Shown in pieces: positions 23,107 through 41,476 of a stretch of DNA of 64,000 nt. The notes beneath the pieces were generated by a model. It made no database searches. It was not told where the DNA came from and was given only the letters and a program-made list of their open reading frames with translations. Origin of the DNA: Tragulus kanchil (Eukaryota; Chordata; Mammalia; Artiodactyla; Tragulidae); the NCBI GenBank assembly GCA_022376925.1, contig JAIOJX010000025.1:94143608-94207607 (forward strand), given 5' to 3'. The translations under genes were made by a program, and so were the position numbers. How positions within the stretch are numbered: the stretch's first letter is position 1; the number at the start of each line of letters is the position of its first letter.

Positions 23107-23119
23107 AAGAGACAGAAAG

Positions 23120-23328
23120 GTTTCCCTGGTGACTCAGCGGTAAAGAATCTGCCTGCAGTGCAGCAGCCACAGGAGACGTGGGTTCGATCCCTGGGTCAGG
23201 ACTATGCCCTGGAGGAGGGCATAGCAACTCCAGTATTCTTGCCTGGAGAATCTCACGGACAGAGGAGCCTTGCAGGCTACATTCCATAGGGTCACAAGCA
23301 GCTGGACACGACTGAAGCAACTTAGCAC
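23120..23328 (+). repeat. Bov-tA SINE, plus, with target-site duplication
   Basis: 'ggtggttccatc'-type body with 'ggttcgatccctgggtcagg' (box B). It is flanked by a 13-base direct repeat AAGAGACAGAAAG at 23,107-23,119 and 23,329-23,341. Confidence 0.9.
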
Positions 23329-23369
23329 AAGAGACAGAAAGAAAATGATGTAAAAACATGTCTCCACTA

Positions 23370-23960
23370 CTCTGGAAAACAGTCTGGAGTTTCCTCAAAA
23401 GGCTAAACACAGAGTCAACAGTTGACCTAGCAATTCCACTCCTAGGTCATCCTGAAAAGAAATGAAAACTTAAGTCTAAACAAGAAGTACGTAAGAATAC
23501 CCACAGCAGCACTGGAAGTCATAGGCAAAAGGTAGAAACAAGCCAAATGTCCATCAGCTGATTAATGTATATACAAACTGTGGTATATCCATACAACAAA
23601 ATATTATTTGGCAATGAAAAAATTAAAGTGATACAAGTTTCAACTCAGATGAACCCTGAAAACATGCCATGTGAAAGAAGCCAGACTCCCCAAACCACAT
23701 GATCCCTTTATGTGAAATACTCAGAATAGGCACATCTAGAGACAGAAAGTAGGTAAGTTGTTGCCTAGGGCCTAGGGGATGAAGAAATTGGGGATGCTGA
23801 CTAAAGAATACAAGGTTTCTTTTTCAGGTGAAGAATATACTCTAAAATTGATTGAGTAAAGGCTGGACAACTCTGAATGTACTAAAAATCACTGAATCAT
23901 ACACTCTAACTGGGTGAATTGGGTGGTATGCAAATTATATCCCACTTAAACTACTTTCTT
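23370..23960 (+). mobile_element. L1 3' fragment, plus
   Basis: L1-like 'gacctagcaattccactcct', 'agccaaatgtccatcagctg', 'catgtgaaagaagccagac' and 'ggtatgcaaattatatccc'. Confidence 0.7.
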
Positions 23961-23999
23961 AAAAGGTTCTGTGAGGTAACAGAAAAAAATATATGTAAG

Positions 24000-24586
24000 T
24001 CTCCGCTCCCAGTTCCTTAGCACAGAGTTCTCCAAATGCTTGTAAATTCCTAAGAGATGAGAGTACTAGAATCCTGTCACCTGAGGGATCCAGCTCCATC
24101 TCCAGGAGGACGGTGTCAGAACCCAGATGAATTCTAGGACACCCAGCTAGTGTCACGCATGTTTTAATGAGGTGACTCTGGGTGGGCTCCTAGGTGGGAG
24201 CTTGGTCACTGGGAAGACCCAACCAAGGTCAGAAGTCTGGAATTTTCAGTCCCACCCCTTACTGTCCAGAGAGGGGAGAGGGGCTTGAAATGGAGGTCAT
24301 AACTGATCAAATCATTGTAAAGGAAGCCTCAGAAAATCCCAAGAGTAGGGAGTTCATGGAGCTTCCAGGTTGGCGAACACATTCACAGACTGAGAGGTGC
24401 CACATCCCAACCACAGGGTCAGAAGCTCCTACCACTCTCAGGACCCTCCCAGGCCTCACTCTAAGTATCTCTTCATCTGTATCCTTTATCATATGAATAG
24501 ACTGTTACCCTTGTCGACTAAAAAAAGATGAGCTTGAGAGTTGTAGGTTAAGTTTTACTTGGGGCATAATTAGGACCACAGCCTAG
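24000..24586 (+). repeat. LTR-like interspersed repeat hosting the ERAS retrocopy
   Basis: This stretch is not unique: 24,075-24,180 resembles 26,775-26,880 in the same order with many changes ('ctccaggnnnacngtgncag', 'acccagctngtgtc'). The host sequence resumes after the ERAS insertion at 25,138. It looks like an old LTR-type element, but I cannot name the family. Confidence 0.4.
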
Positions 24587-24600
24587 GAGGCAGCACTTTA

Positions 24601-25123
24601 TTTTTTTTTTTTTTTTGAAACCTAAGAACTCCATTTATTTAACTTTGCACAGACTCTCAGCTTGACATAACATAACCAACACTACAATCTATGCTGCCAA
24701 AAAGCTTATCGTCAAAAGAAAACTTCTCCGGGAGAGGGACACTGACAGTGACCCACACAGCTTCTTGCTCTGGGTTGGGGCCGGGGTGGGGGAGTGAGGG
24801 GTAGTGGGGGTGTCTAATGTGAAGGAAGCACCACCTTGGTCTGGGGAGGTTCACTTTTCTAGACTACGACCTTCAGGCCACAGAGCAGCCACAGCGGCAC
24901 ATGGCTTTCTGGTGGCGGCCTTTATCCCCACTTGGCCCTGGCGTGGTCTCCTTTGCCATGGCCTCCCGGACCTTCTGGATCTCCTGGATGAGCAGGGAAA
25001 AGGCCTCCTCCACACCCTGGCGTGTTTTGGCTGAGGTCTCCACGAAAGGGGCCCCCCAGCTCTTTGCGAGGGCTGCAGCAGCGGCACGAGCATCTCCAGG
25101 AGAGGTCACAAGGTCACACTTGT
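24601..25123 (-). pseudogene. ERAS: Processed ERAS pseudogene, 5'-truncated (first copy)
   Basis: Minus-strand retrocopy of ERAS, the embryonic-stem-cell Ras GTPase. It retains the last 80 or so codons (25,122 down to the stop at 24,873): [12 protein letters not shown] (the G4 NKCD box, here HKCD), the G5 box ETSAK, a [13 protein letters not shown] tail with the C-terminal CaaX-like cysteines, and 3' UTR with AATAAA. A poly(A) tract follows (T-run at 24,601-24,616). The P-loop and switch regions are missing. A 14-base target-site duplication, GAGGCAGCACTTTA, flanks it at 24,587-24,600 and 25,124-25,137. The retained frame has no stop, but it starts mid-domain and cannot be a working GTPase. 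Confidence 0.93.
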
Positions 25124-25671
25124 GAGGCAGCACTTTAAATAGCTCTGAGTGACTCCTCCAAAGAGGCAGAAGGAGGAAAATCAATATATAAGGTTTTGAT
25201 TAAGGGAGGTTTCAATACCATTAAACACTCATTTTACAAAGGGGGTTTTTGGTTAATCATGAGGATCTGATTCACCATGACGATCTTAGTGCCTTTCTAG
25301 GTATGAGGAGATTGTTGAGATCATGAAATCTATTCCTAAAAACATCTGCCTGTCTAAAGACCTGTCCCCACCAGATCCCCTGGAGTACAGAGTGCCTCAC
25401 TCCACCCCTGAACTTCCTCAGGGGGTGTTGAGAATCAGCAGCTGTCACAGCACAGGGGTCATTCTCCACAGAAGTAGATAGCAAATGCCCTTATTGCTCA
25501 GTTCACTCTCAGGACCCTCCCAGGCCTCACTCTAAGTATCTCTTCATCTGTATCCTTTATCATATGAATAGACTGTTACCCTTGTCGACTAAAAAAAGAT
25601 GAGCTTGAGAGTTGTAGGTTAAGTTTTACTTGGGGCATAATTAGGACCACAGCCTAGGAGGCAGCACTTTA

Positions 25672-26199
25672 TTTTTTTTTTTTTTTTGAAACCTAAGAAC
25701 TCCATTTATTTAACTTTGCACAGACTCTCAGCTTGACATAACATAACCAACACTACAATCTATGCTGCCAAAAAGCTTATCGTCAAAAGAAAACTTCTCC
25801 GGGAGAGGGACACTGACAGTGACCCACACAGCTTCTTGCTCTGGGTTGGGGCCGGGGTGGGGGAGTGAGGGGTAGTGGGGGGGGTGTCTAATGTGAAGGA
25901 AGCACCACCTTGGTCTGGGGGAGGGTTCACTTTTCTAGACTACGACCTTCAGGCCACAGAGCAGCCACAGCGGCACATGGCTTTCTGGTGGCCGCCTTTA
26001 TCCCCACTTGGCCCTGGCATGGTCTCCTTTGCCATGGCCTCCTGGACCTTCTGGATCTCCTGGATGAGCAGGGAAAAGGCCTCCTCCACACCCTGGCGTG
26101 TTTTGGCTGAGGTCTCCACGAAAGGGGCCCCCCAGCTCTTTGCGAGGGCTGCAGCAGCGGCACGAGCATCTCCAGGAGAGGTCACAAGGTCACACTTGT
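25672..26199 (-). pseudogene. ERAS: Processed ERAS pseudogene, second copy from D7
   Basis: Repeat of the ERAS retrocopy with the same truncation point, poly(A) side and target-site duplications (25,658-25,671 and 26,200-26,213), so it arose by duplication of the whole segment and not by a second insertion. The frame stays open (stop at 25,949). It differs by a few residues, for example [11 protein letters not shown] here versus [11 protein letters not shown] in the first copy. Confidence 0.92.
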
Positions 26200-26579
26200 G
26201 AGGCAGCACTTTAAATAGCTCTGAGTGACTCCTCCAAAGAGGCAGTGAGAGGAAAATTAATATATAAGGATTTTGATGAAGGGGGTTTCAATACCATTAA
26301 ACACTCATTTTACAAAGGGGGTTTTTGGTTAATCATGAGGATCTGATTCACCATGACGATCTTAGTGCCTTTCTAGGTATGAGGAGATTGTTGAGATCAT
26401 GAAATCTATTCCTAAAAACATCTGCCTGTCTAAAGACCTGTCCCCACCAGATCCCCTGGAGTACAGAGTGCCTCACTCCACCCCTGAACTTCCTCAGGGG
26501 GTGTTGAGAATCAGCAGCTGTCACAGCACAGGGGTCATTCTCCACAGAAGTAGATAGCAAATGCCCTTATTGCTCAGTC

Positions 26580-26935
26580 ACTGGCAATGTAATTGCTAAG
26601 TGCCAATTTGTAGTTGACACTCTGAATTCTTGGAGCCACTCTAGGAAATAAATCAAACCTGAAGTGGGGTCATGGGAACCTCTGGTTTGTAGCCAAACTG
26701 GAGAGAAGTGGGTGACCTATTGCTTGCAATCGGCATCTGAAGCAGAATGGGAGCAATCTAGAGGGACCAAGTCCTTAACTTGGGGGATCCCACTCTATCT
26801 CCAGGTAGACAGTGCCAGAATTGAGATAAATTGCAGGATGCCCAGCTGGTGTCTAGCAGAATTACTTGGTGGTGATGGGGAGAACCCCACCCACACTTGG
26901 TGACTGGAAGTGCAGTGTATGTGGTCATAGTGTGA
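26580..26935 (+). repeat. LTR-like repeat (copied at 27707-28062)
   Basis: Runs 'ttggagccactctagg', 'ccttaacttgggggatccc', 'ggatgcccagctggtgtc', 'cccacccacacttggtgac'. This order of blocks suggests an old LTR or similar interspersed repeat, and part of it resembles 24,075-24,180. Family not recognised. Confidence 0.35.
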
Positions 26936-27331
26936 AAGTCAAGGAGAGACAGAAAAGAGAAATACAGATGGCTGGAGAAATCTGTAGGCATTTTTTTTCT
27001 TTTTTTTTTTAATATGGGCTCTCTCCTCATGCTTTCTCCCCTGTTTTTGTGGACCATGACAAATGTAAGGTCCTTACTTTTTGTTCAAGACAAGAAAAGC
27101 ACAGACTCTTCAGATTCCTGGGCAGCTATGACTTCCTTTTCCCTTTTTCTGCCGTCCCTTGAGTGACCCAGGCCTTGCTGCAAGCCAGGAGCGGTAGAGC
27201 TCCATCTTAAGACAAAGCATACAGCACAACTGAATGGGAAACTCTTAACTTGTACACATGGTGTTTTCAACCTTTAATCCCAGGGCCAAGAGCAGTTCTC
27301 CACACCAGGCTCCCATCTCTCAGCTCTGTAC

Positions 27332-27496
27332 CTTCCTTCTGTGGGTGAAAGCTCCTTCAAGTCTTCCAGGCCAGGCTTCACGTTCAGCAGCTTCTTGTAG
27401 AGAGCCAGTGGGAAGTGCAGGTCCACCACGGTGGAGTTGTAGATGGCGAGTCCAGGTTATGCCAATCAAGTGAAACCAGTTGTGCTCTACAAAACA
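27332..27496 (-). pseudogene. HERC3: HERC3 exon E9, damaged copy with 2-bp deletion
   Basis: Copy of E9 in the left half of D8. It keeps both splice sites but lacks the GC of GTCCGCAGG (near 27452), so it is 165 bp and the frame shifts in the ITCGLAI region. The neighbouring intron also has one- and two-base losses. This looks like consensus error at a contig end and not a real mutation. Confidence 0.9.
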
Positions 27497-28458
27497 CTTT
27501 CAGCACATGCACAAATGTGTTAAAGAAAAGCAGTGTTTGCCCTCAAAACAACCTGCCGTTTACCTCAAAATATTTCTAGTTTGAAAGAATAAAGATCTCA
27601 TTAATATTTTGTTACCTTCTGAAACAAAAAAAAAAACTCACATCTGAACTTCCTGGGTGGAGCCACTCCCTAAGAAGTAGATAGCAAATGCCCTTATTGC
27701 TCAGTCACTGGCAATGTAATTGCTAAGTGCCAATTTGTAGTTGACACTCTGAATTCTTGGAGCCACTCTAGGAAATAAATCAAACCTGAAGTGGGGTCAT
27801 GGGAACCTCTGGTTTGTAGCCAAACTGGAGAGAAGTGGGTGACCTATTGCTTGCAATCGGCATCTGAAGCAGAATGGGAGCAATCTAGAGGGACCAAGTC
27901 CTTAACTTGGGGGATCCCACTCTATCTCCAGGTAGACAGTGCCAGAATTGAGATAAATTGCAGGATGCCCAGCTGGTGTCTAGCAGAATTACTTGGTGGT
28001 GATGGGGAGAACCCCACCCACACTTGGTGACTGGAAGTGCAGTGTATGTGGTCATAGTGTGAAAGTCAAGGAGAGACAGAAAAGAGAAATACAGATGGCT
28101 GGAGAAATCTGTAGGCATTTTTTTTCTTTTTTTTTTTAATATGGGCTCTCTCTTCATACTTTCTCCCCTGTATTTGTGGACCATGACAAATGTAAGGTCC
28201 TTACTTTTTGTTCAAGACAAGAAAAGCACAGACTCTTCAGATTCCTGGGCAGCTATGACTTCCTTTTCCCTTTTTCTGCCGTCCCTTGAGTGACCCAGGC
28301 CTTGCTGCAAGCCAGGAGCGGTAGAGCTCCATCTTAAGACAAAGCATACAGCACAACTGAATGGGAAACTCTTAACTTGTACACATGGTGTTTTCAACCT
28401 TTAATCCCAGGGCCAAGAGCAGTTCTCCACACCAGGCTCCCATCTCTCAGCTCTGTAC

Positions 28459-28625
28459 CTTCCTTCTGTGGGTGAAAGCTCCTTCAAGTCTTCCAGGCCA
28501 GGCTTCACGTTCAGCAGCTTCTTGTAGAGAGCCAGTGGGAAGTGCAGGTCCACCACGGTGGAGTTGTAGATGGCGAGTCCGCAGGTTATGCCAATCAAGT
28601 GAAACCAGTTGTGCTCTACAAAACA
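28459..28625 (-). CDS. HERC3: HERC3 coding exon E9 (HECT domain), middle copy
   Basis: A 167-bp exon with acceptor CTGAAAG and donor GTACAG. It reads [20 protein letters not shown], then a long stretch with [15 protein letters not shown] and ending LSPTEG plus AG of a split Arg. This continues E8's FSDT and leads into E10's SLQELL with the right phase. It is HECT-domain sequence of HERC3. Three copies exist (27332, 28459, 29600). This copy and the third are intact. Confidence 0.94.
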
Positions 28626-29187
28626 CTTTCAGCACATGCACAAATGTGTTAAAAGAAAAGCAGTGTTTGCGCCCTCAAAACAACCTGCCGTTTACCTCAA
28701 AATATTTCTAGTTTGAAAGAATAAAGATCTCATTAATATTTTGTTACCTTCTGAAACAAATAACCCTCACAAAAGTTCGATTGTCTGTTTGTGAATGATA
28801 TCAAATAAGATGTCCCTAGAAATCACTAGAATACTGTTACAAAATTAATATATGCCTACTGTTTAACATAAGCACAAATACAGAGTAATGATCTCTATTT
28901 TATAACAATACTTTTTTCAGAGGTGGATGAGAACTGCAAATTTAGAATAAAGAGAAATCATACTGTTTTAAAAAAATTCAACTGTCCCCCAAAGACACAA
29001 CAAAGTTAAGCATTTACACCTCATCTATGACAGACAACAGCTTATCTTCATTGAGAGCAATGCTGTCCAACAGAATTTTCTGTAAAAATGGAAACATCCC
29101 ATCCTGTGCTGTCCTAGACTGCAGCCACTAACTATGTGTTGTCTACTGGACACATGAACAGTGGTTAGTAAAACTGAAGGAATGTGA

Positions 29188-29314
29188 AATTCTCCAGGCA
29201 AGAATACTGTAATGGCCACTCCCTTCTCCAGGGGATCTTCCCAACCCAGGGCTCGAACCCAGGTCTCCTGCATTGCAGGCAGATTCTTTACCATCTGAGT
29301 CACCAGGGAAGCCC
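29188..29314 (-). repeat. Bov-tA SINE fragment, minus (copied at 30329-30454)
   Basis: 'tctccaggcaagaatactg', 'ggggatcttcccaacccagg' and the inverted head 'caccagggaagccc'. The copy comes from D9. Confidence 0.85.
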
Positions 29315-29599
29315 AAGTATTATTTAATTTTAATTAAATAAACAGAAATCTAAATAGCCACAGGAGGCTAATGGACAATGCAGATACAGGGAGAAAATTC
29401 TGGTAGAAAAAGAACTATAGTCTGCTTGAAATGAGAATGGCTTTTGAAACTTAGTGCTCCTACTGAATTTTCAAAAATAGAGTGTATGTGTATATTATCC
29501 ATAAATACACTATTAACTTGTACACATGGTGTTTTCAACCTTTAATCCCAGGGCCAAGAGCAGTTCTCCACACCAGGCTCCCATCTCTCAGCTCTGTAC

Positions 29600-29766
29600 C
29601 TTCCTTCTGTGGGTGAAAGCTCCTTCAAGTCTTCCAGGCCAGGCTTCACGTTCAGCAGCTTCTTGTAGAGAGCCAGTGGGAAGTGCAGGTCCACCACGGT
29701 GGAGTTGTAGATGGCGAGTCCGCAGGTTATGCCAATCAAGTGAAACCAGTTGTGCTCTACAAAACA
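29600..29766 (-). CDS. HERC3: HERC3 exon E9, third copy
   Basis: Same 167-bp exon and splice sites as at 28459-28625 (offset 1141), made by duplication D9. As the exon is not a multiple of three, an mRNA with more than one copy would be frameshifted. Confidence 0.9.
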
Positions 29767-30985
29767 CTTTCAGCACATGCACAAATGTGTTAAAAGAAAA
29801 GCAGTGTTTGCGCCCTCAAAACAACCTGCCGTTTACCTCAAAATATTTCTAGTTTGAAAGAATAAAGATCTCATTAATATTTTGTTACCTTCTGAAACAA
29901 ATAACCCTCACAAAAGTTCGATTGTCTGTTTGTGAATGATATCAAATAAGATGTCCCTAGAAATCACTAGAATACTGTTACAAAATTAATATATGCCTAC
30001 TGTTTAACATAAGCACAAATACAGAGTAATGATCTCTATTTTATAACAATACTTTTTTCAGAGGTGGATGAGAACTGCAAATTTAGAATAAAGAGAAATC
30101 ATACTGTTTTAAAAAAATTCAACTGTCCCCCAAAGACACAACAAAGTTAAGCATTTACACCTCATCTATGACAGACAACAGCTTATCTTCATTGAGAGCA
30201 ATGCTGTCCAACAGAATTTTCTGTAAAAATGGAAACATCCCATCCTGTGCTGTCCTAGACTGCAGCCACTAACTATGTGTTGTCTACTGGACACATGAAC
30301 AGTGGTTAGTAAAACTGAAGGAATGTGAAATTCTCCAGGCAAGAATACTGTAATGGCCACTCCCTTCTCCAGGGATCTTCCCAACCCAGGGCTCGAACCC
30401 AGGTCTCCTGCATTGCAGGCAGATTCTTTACCATCTGAGTCACCAGGGAAGCCCAAGTATTATTTAATTTTAATTAAATAAACAGAAATCTAAATAGCCA
30501 CAGGAGGCTAATGGACAATGCAGATACAGGGAGAAAATTCTGGTAGAAAAAGAACTATAGTCTGCTTGAAATGAGAATGGCTTTTGAAACTTAGTGCTCC
30601 TACTGAATTTTCAAAAATAGAGTGTATGTGTATATTATCCATAAATACACTATTCGCTGTTATTAAAATAAGATATATTTGACAATTACTTTCTTCATGT
30701 CATAAAACCAGCTTTTTTATCATACTCTTTTTACCATTAGAGGATGACAAAATCTGAAGCTCACCTACTAGAAGTGGAAATGGGGCTGATGGGTGACAAA
30801 ACACAACTATGAGGTCTTGGCAACAGGTAAAACATGAAGACTGGATCCACTTATTACACATGTTAAATAATTATCTTTGTTATGCTCTCCTTTGAAACAT
30901 CAGAAGGCTAGGGGTTGGTCTGACAACAAAAAAGGAAGTTTAATTCCATCTATCAGTTGAATGATGACATACATTACTAACTTAC

Positions 30986-31129
30986 CGTATCTGAAAACCA
31001 CAAGAGATTTGAATCCTGATAGTAGGTAAACATTCCATAGATGGGATTCAGCAATTCTTTTAACAGTAAAAGAAAGAACTCCTTTGTGAGACCACCAGCA
31101 TCCACTGCTTCTTCACCATCAAAAATGAC
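30986..31129 (-). CDS. HERC3: HERC3 coding exon E8 (start of HECT core signature)
   Basis: A 144-bp exon (48 codons) with acceptor TTTTAAG and donor GTAAGT, phase 0 at both ends. It begins VIFDGEEAVDAGGLTKEFF, the conserved HECT N-lobe signature (acidic loop, then GG..KEFF). It goes on through LLKELLNPIYGMFTYYQDSN to LLWFSDT. It follows E7 (ending KKPLK) and precedes E9 (CFVEHNW). It is not duplicated. Confidence 0.97.
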
Positions 31130-31699
31130 CTTAAAATAATGAAAGCAGAATTAGTACTTCAGGGAAATCACTGTCATTTTATGTTTTCTATTTTTTTTTT
31201 TTTGGAAATTCTTTCTAAAGTCAAGACAAAGGAAAGAAGATATAACAGAATAGACTGATGCAAATGAAAACTGCAAAGTGTACCTGTTGATTATTCACAA
31301 GGCACTTATAATCATACAAAAGTTAACGGGGCACTTCAAGAGACACAAAGTCAGAAGTTTACCAGATGTCCACAGAAAGTTTACCATCTATTTGGGGCAG
31401 AGACACAAACATCAAAAGAATAAAAATAATAAAAAATACAAACCTCAAGAATACATTTTTAACAGTCAGATACACTGAGAGGTAGATGTTCTGGCACATG
31501 CAAAAAAGCAGTGACTAAGCTGAGAAGAGAAAGAAATCTCTCTCAGTGGGGCTCTTGAACTAACTGATGAATATGAAAGGGAGGAGAGAAGTTCTGAGCA
31601 GATACATCTGTGAGGGGCTATAAAGAGACCCATCACAACAGACCTACATGGAGCATGCTGGAACCAACCATGGAAACAACTACACAAACCAAAGGATGA
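31130..31699. other. HERC3 intron, nothing recognised
   Basis: Short T-run at 31,190-31,204. No exon or clear repeat. Confidence 0.4.
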
Positions 31700-31840
31700 G
31701 ATTTATTGAAAGTTTTCTACAGCCAGCACTTTAATCCTGTTAACCCAATTCTCAGAATAGTTTTACACACAGGAATTACTACTATCGTCCCCACTTTACT
31801 GGTAAGAGCTCAAGCACAGAGCTAAAGAAAAGCATTTAAG
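31700..31840 (-). repeat. MIR-like fragment, minus
   Basis: 'agcactttaatcctgttaac', 'ccactttactggtaagagct' and 'caagcacagagctaaag' fit an inverted MIR. It lies just before the ZNF106 retrocopy. Confidence 0.45.
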
Positions 31841-31894
31841 AAAGCCTCCCCTGAGGGTTCCTGGAGGAGAGCAGGTTGCTGGACCCAAAGCTGA

Positions 31895-32245
<351 letters not shown>

Positions 32246-32294
32246 TAATAAAACAAAGGAAAGAGCAAAGTTGACAAAATGAACCTTCCAATAA

Positions 32295-32816
<522 letters not shown>

Positions 32817-32929
32817 TAAGTCCAACAAATATAATCAAGAGCGATGTTAAGTGGCAGCGACAAGAAAATGACAAAGTGGGCGCAGTTACCAGATAACCAG
32901 TTGTAAGTTTCATTCAGAAGGCTTACTTG

Positions 32930-39436
<6,507 letters not shown>

Positions 39437-39761
39437 GCAGGAGGAGGGTAAAGGACTCTGATTATAGGTGCCAGCAGAAGATTCAACTCAGACATGCTAC
39501 CAAGCAAAAAGCATCTTATCTGGATTATCGATTGAAAACAGGGGAGCCAAGAGAGTCCCTCCTCTTTGCAATGCCAAAAATCTAGGGAGAACTCCTAAGC
39601 AGACTGATGCGCCTGATGCTACTGAAAATTTGCAAAGGGTGACAGTATCATGGATACTATCAGTTTCCTGTCTATTACATTTCAGAAATGGAGTTTACAA
39701 CAGGATTGGAAATAGTCAGCAAAGTCTCCTGAAGAAGGTAAATGACCTAAAGCTTCAATGC
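39437..39761. other. Intron or pseudogene-flank sequence, unassigned
   Basis: A weakly coding-like stretch ('MPAEDSTQTCYQAK' in frame from 39,468). I could not tie it to ZNF106 or another gene. Confidence 0.3.
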
Positions 39762-39970
39762 CATTGCTGCTTAGTCACTTAAGTTGTGACTGTGTGACCC
39801 CATGGACTGCAGCCTGTCAGGCTCCCCTGTCCATGGAAATTCTCCAGGCACAAATACCAGAGTGGGTTGTGACGCTATCCCCTCCAGGGCGATCTTCCCA
39901 ACCCAGAGACAGAACCTGGATCTCCTGCCTTGCAGGCAGATTTCTTACCACTGAGCCATCAGGAGAGCCC
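39762..39970 (-). repeat. Bov-tA SINE, minus
   Basis: 'ccattgctgcttagtcac', 'gaccccatggactgcagcc', 'gatctcctgccttgcaggc', and the inverted head 'gccatcaggagagcccc'. Confidence 0.88.
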
Positions 39971-40002
39971 CATATATATATATATATCGTAGGTATATGT
40001 GT

Positions 40003-40279
40003 TGTTCAGTTGCTCAGCCATGTCTGACTCTTTGTTATCCTATAGACTGTAGCCCACCAGGCTCCTCTGTACTCCACTATCTCCTGGAATTTGCTCAGAT
40101 TCATGTCCATTGTGTCAGTGATGAGATGTAGATACAGACAGAGATAGATAATCTGGACTGACATCAGATACACTAGAGAGGGTTCCTGTGCAAGGACAAG
40201 AATGACTGGAGAGCTGAAGGAAATAAAACTGAGATAAAATGAAATAAAATTATATATATATATATAAATATATACATAT

Positions 40280-40325
<46 letters not shown>

Positions 40326-40425
40326 ATAAAAGACCCCATGGACTGTAGCTTGTCAGGCTTCTCTGTCCATGAAATTTTCCAGGCAAGAATATTGGCGTGG
40401 GTTGCCATTTCCTTCTCCATAAAAC
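40003..40425 (-). repeat. Bov-A/BovB 3' fragments, minus, split by a TA tract (copied at 41154-41576)
   Basis: 'gttgctcagccatgtctgac' to 'ttcatgtccattgtgtcag' (40,003-40,108), and 'gaccccatggactgtagc' to 'ggcgtgggttgcc' (40,329-40,425), separated by other sequence and (TA)n. Confidence 0.7.
40249..40330 (+). repeat. (TA)n / (TATACA)n microsatellite (copied at 41400-41481)
   Basis: Mostly perfect TA dinucleotides with a few ACA interruptions. Both D13 copies have the same interruption pattern and near-equal length, which is notable for such an unstable tract. Confidence 0.9.
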
Positions 40426-41020
40426 TTCAATAATTCACGAAATATTTACTGAGCAGCTGCTGTGCACCAAGCACTGTACTAAGCCCCAAGAATGCATTAA
40501 GTGGTAACACAAACATGCAAAGTCTATGAGGAAAGACAATTTCTTAATCATTTCAGAGTACTAAAAGGGCTTATTAGGGCTTATTATAGGGCTTATTATA
40601 ACAGGCCACCAGCTGCCCCCAAAATTTCACCACCTTTCTGTTTTCATTTTTTCTGCCATCTTTCTCTAAAAATTTTGACATCCAAAGACTTCCTAGAGGC
40701 CGGTTCAGTAGTTTTATCTAGCTGAAACTTTAGCAATGCTATTTTTCGCTTGGTTTTGGTAGAGCTTGAGCAGGTACACTGAAGAGAGCAAAGAAGGTCC
40801 TACAGTCCCTCAAATAATCCACTGGCATTTTTATCTCATGTCATGTTGAGATGCTCTGTCTGTTTGATGACTGGACATAAGGTGAGCAAATTCTTGTAAA
40901 ATGATGAAAGGAATAATGAAAGGCTATACTCCATGATTTTAATAATATCTTTGTTGCTTCATCAGCACTGTTTAAAGAAAACCCAGGAAAGCACTTAGAT
41001 AAATATACTGAAGGGCTCAC

Positions 41021-41120
41021 TTTGAGAGGTTTTCAAATCAATATCAGAGTGTATGCTCAGCTCTCTTCCAACAAGGTTGCTTCTGAACATGAAGGACCAG
41101 GTAGGGGCTTCTGGGCCAAA
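41021..41120 (-). pseudogene. HERC3: Corrupted partial copy of HERC3 exon E7
   Basis: Has the E7 donor side intact but then loses bases relative to 42172 onward: GGTTTTCAAATC versus GGTTTTTTCAAATC, CTCTTCCAAC versus a version with nine extra bases (AGCGCATCT), CTTCTGAAC versus CTTCTGCGAAC. It breaks off before the acceptor. It cannot be an exon and reads like a low-quality sequence end. Confidence 0.9.
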
Positions 41121-41430
41121 ACAAAAGGTTGGCTCCGACGTAGGTATATGTGTTGTTCAGTTGCTCAGCCATGTCTGACTCTTTGTTATCCTATAGACTG
41201 TAGCCCACCAGGCTCCTCTGTACTCCACTATCTCCTGGAATTTGCTCAGATTCATGTCCATTGTGTCAGTGATGAGATGTAGATACAGACAGAGATAGAT
41301 AATCTGGACTGACATCAGATACACTAGAGAGGGTTCCTGTGCAAGGACAAGAATGACTGGAGAGCTGAAGGAAATAAAACTGAGATAAAATGAAATAAAA
41401 TTATATATATATATATAAATATATACATAT

Positions 41431-41476
<46 letters not shown>

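Larger units (their letters stand above)
24433..26578 (+). repeat. Tandem duplication D7, period 1071-1076 (24433-25503 / 25504-26578)
   Basis: Both copies carry the ERAS retrocopy and its target-site duplications. They differ by several substitutions and by G-run length (GGGGG versus GGGGGGG near 24,810/25,882). The right end of the second copy (26546-26578) also starts duplication D8. Confidence 0.92.
26546..28760 (+). repeat. Tandem duplication D8, period 1127-1132 (26546-27628 / 27673-28760)
   Basis: Contains HERC3 exon E9. The first copy has lost single bases and a GC dinucleotide relative to the second (GTCCAGG versus GTCCGCAGG, TTGCCC versus TTGCGCCC). The joint has a spacer of about 44 bases starting with an A-run. 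The spacer looks like a degraded version of the sequence that normally precedes the unit ('ctgaacttcct'). Confidence 0.93.
28372..30654 (+). repeat. Tandem duplication D9, period 1140-1141 (28372-29512 / 29513-30654)
   Basis: Overlaps the right half of D8, producing three copies of the shared stretch with exon E9. Copies differ by one G (CCAGGGGATC versus CCAGGGATC). Direct joint at 'cactattaacttg'. Confidence 0.94.

Noticed and set aside
24873..25184. A short functional Ras-like gene
   Set aside because: No P-loop or switch regions; the start codon lies in flanking repeat DNA; truncation and target repeats show a pseudogene.
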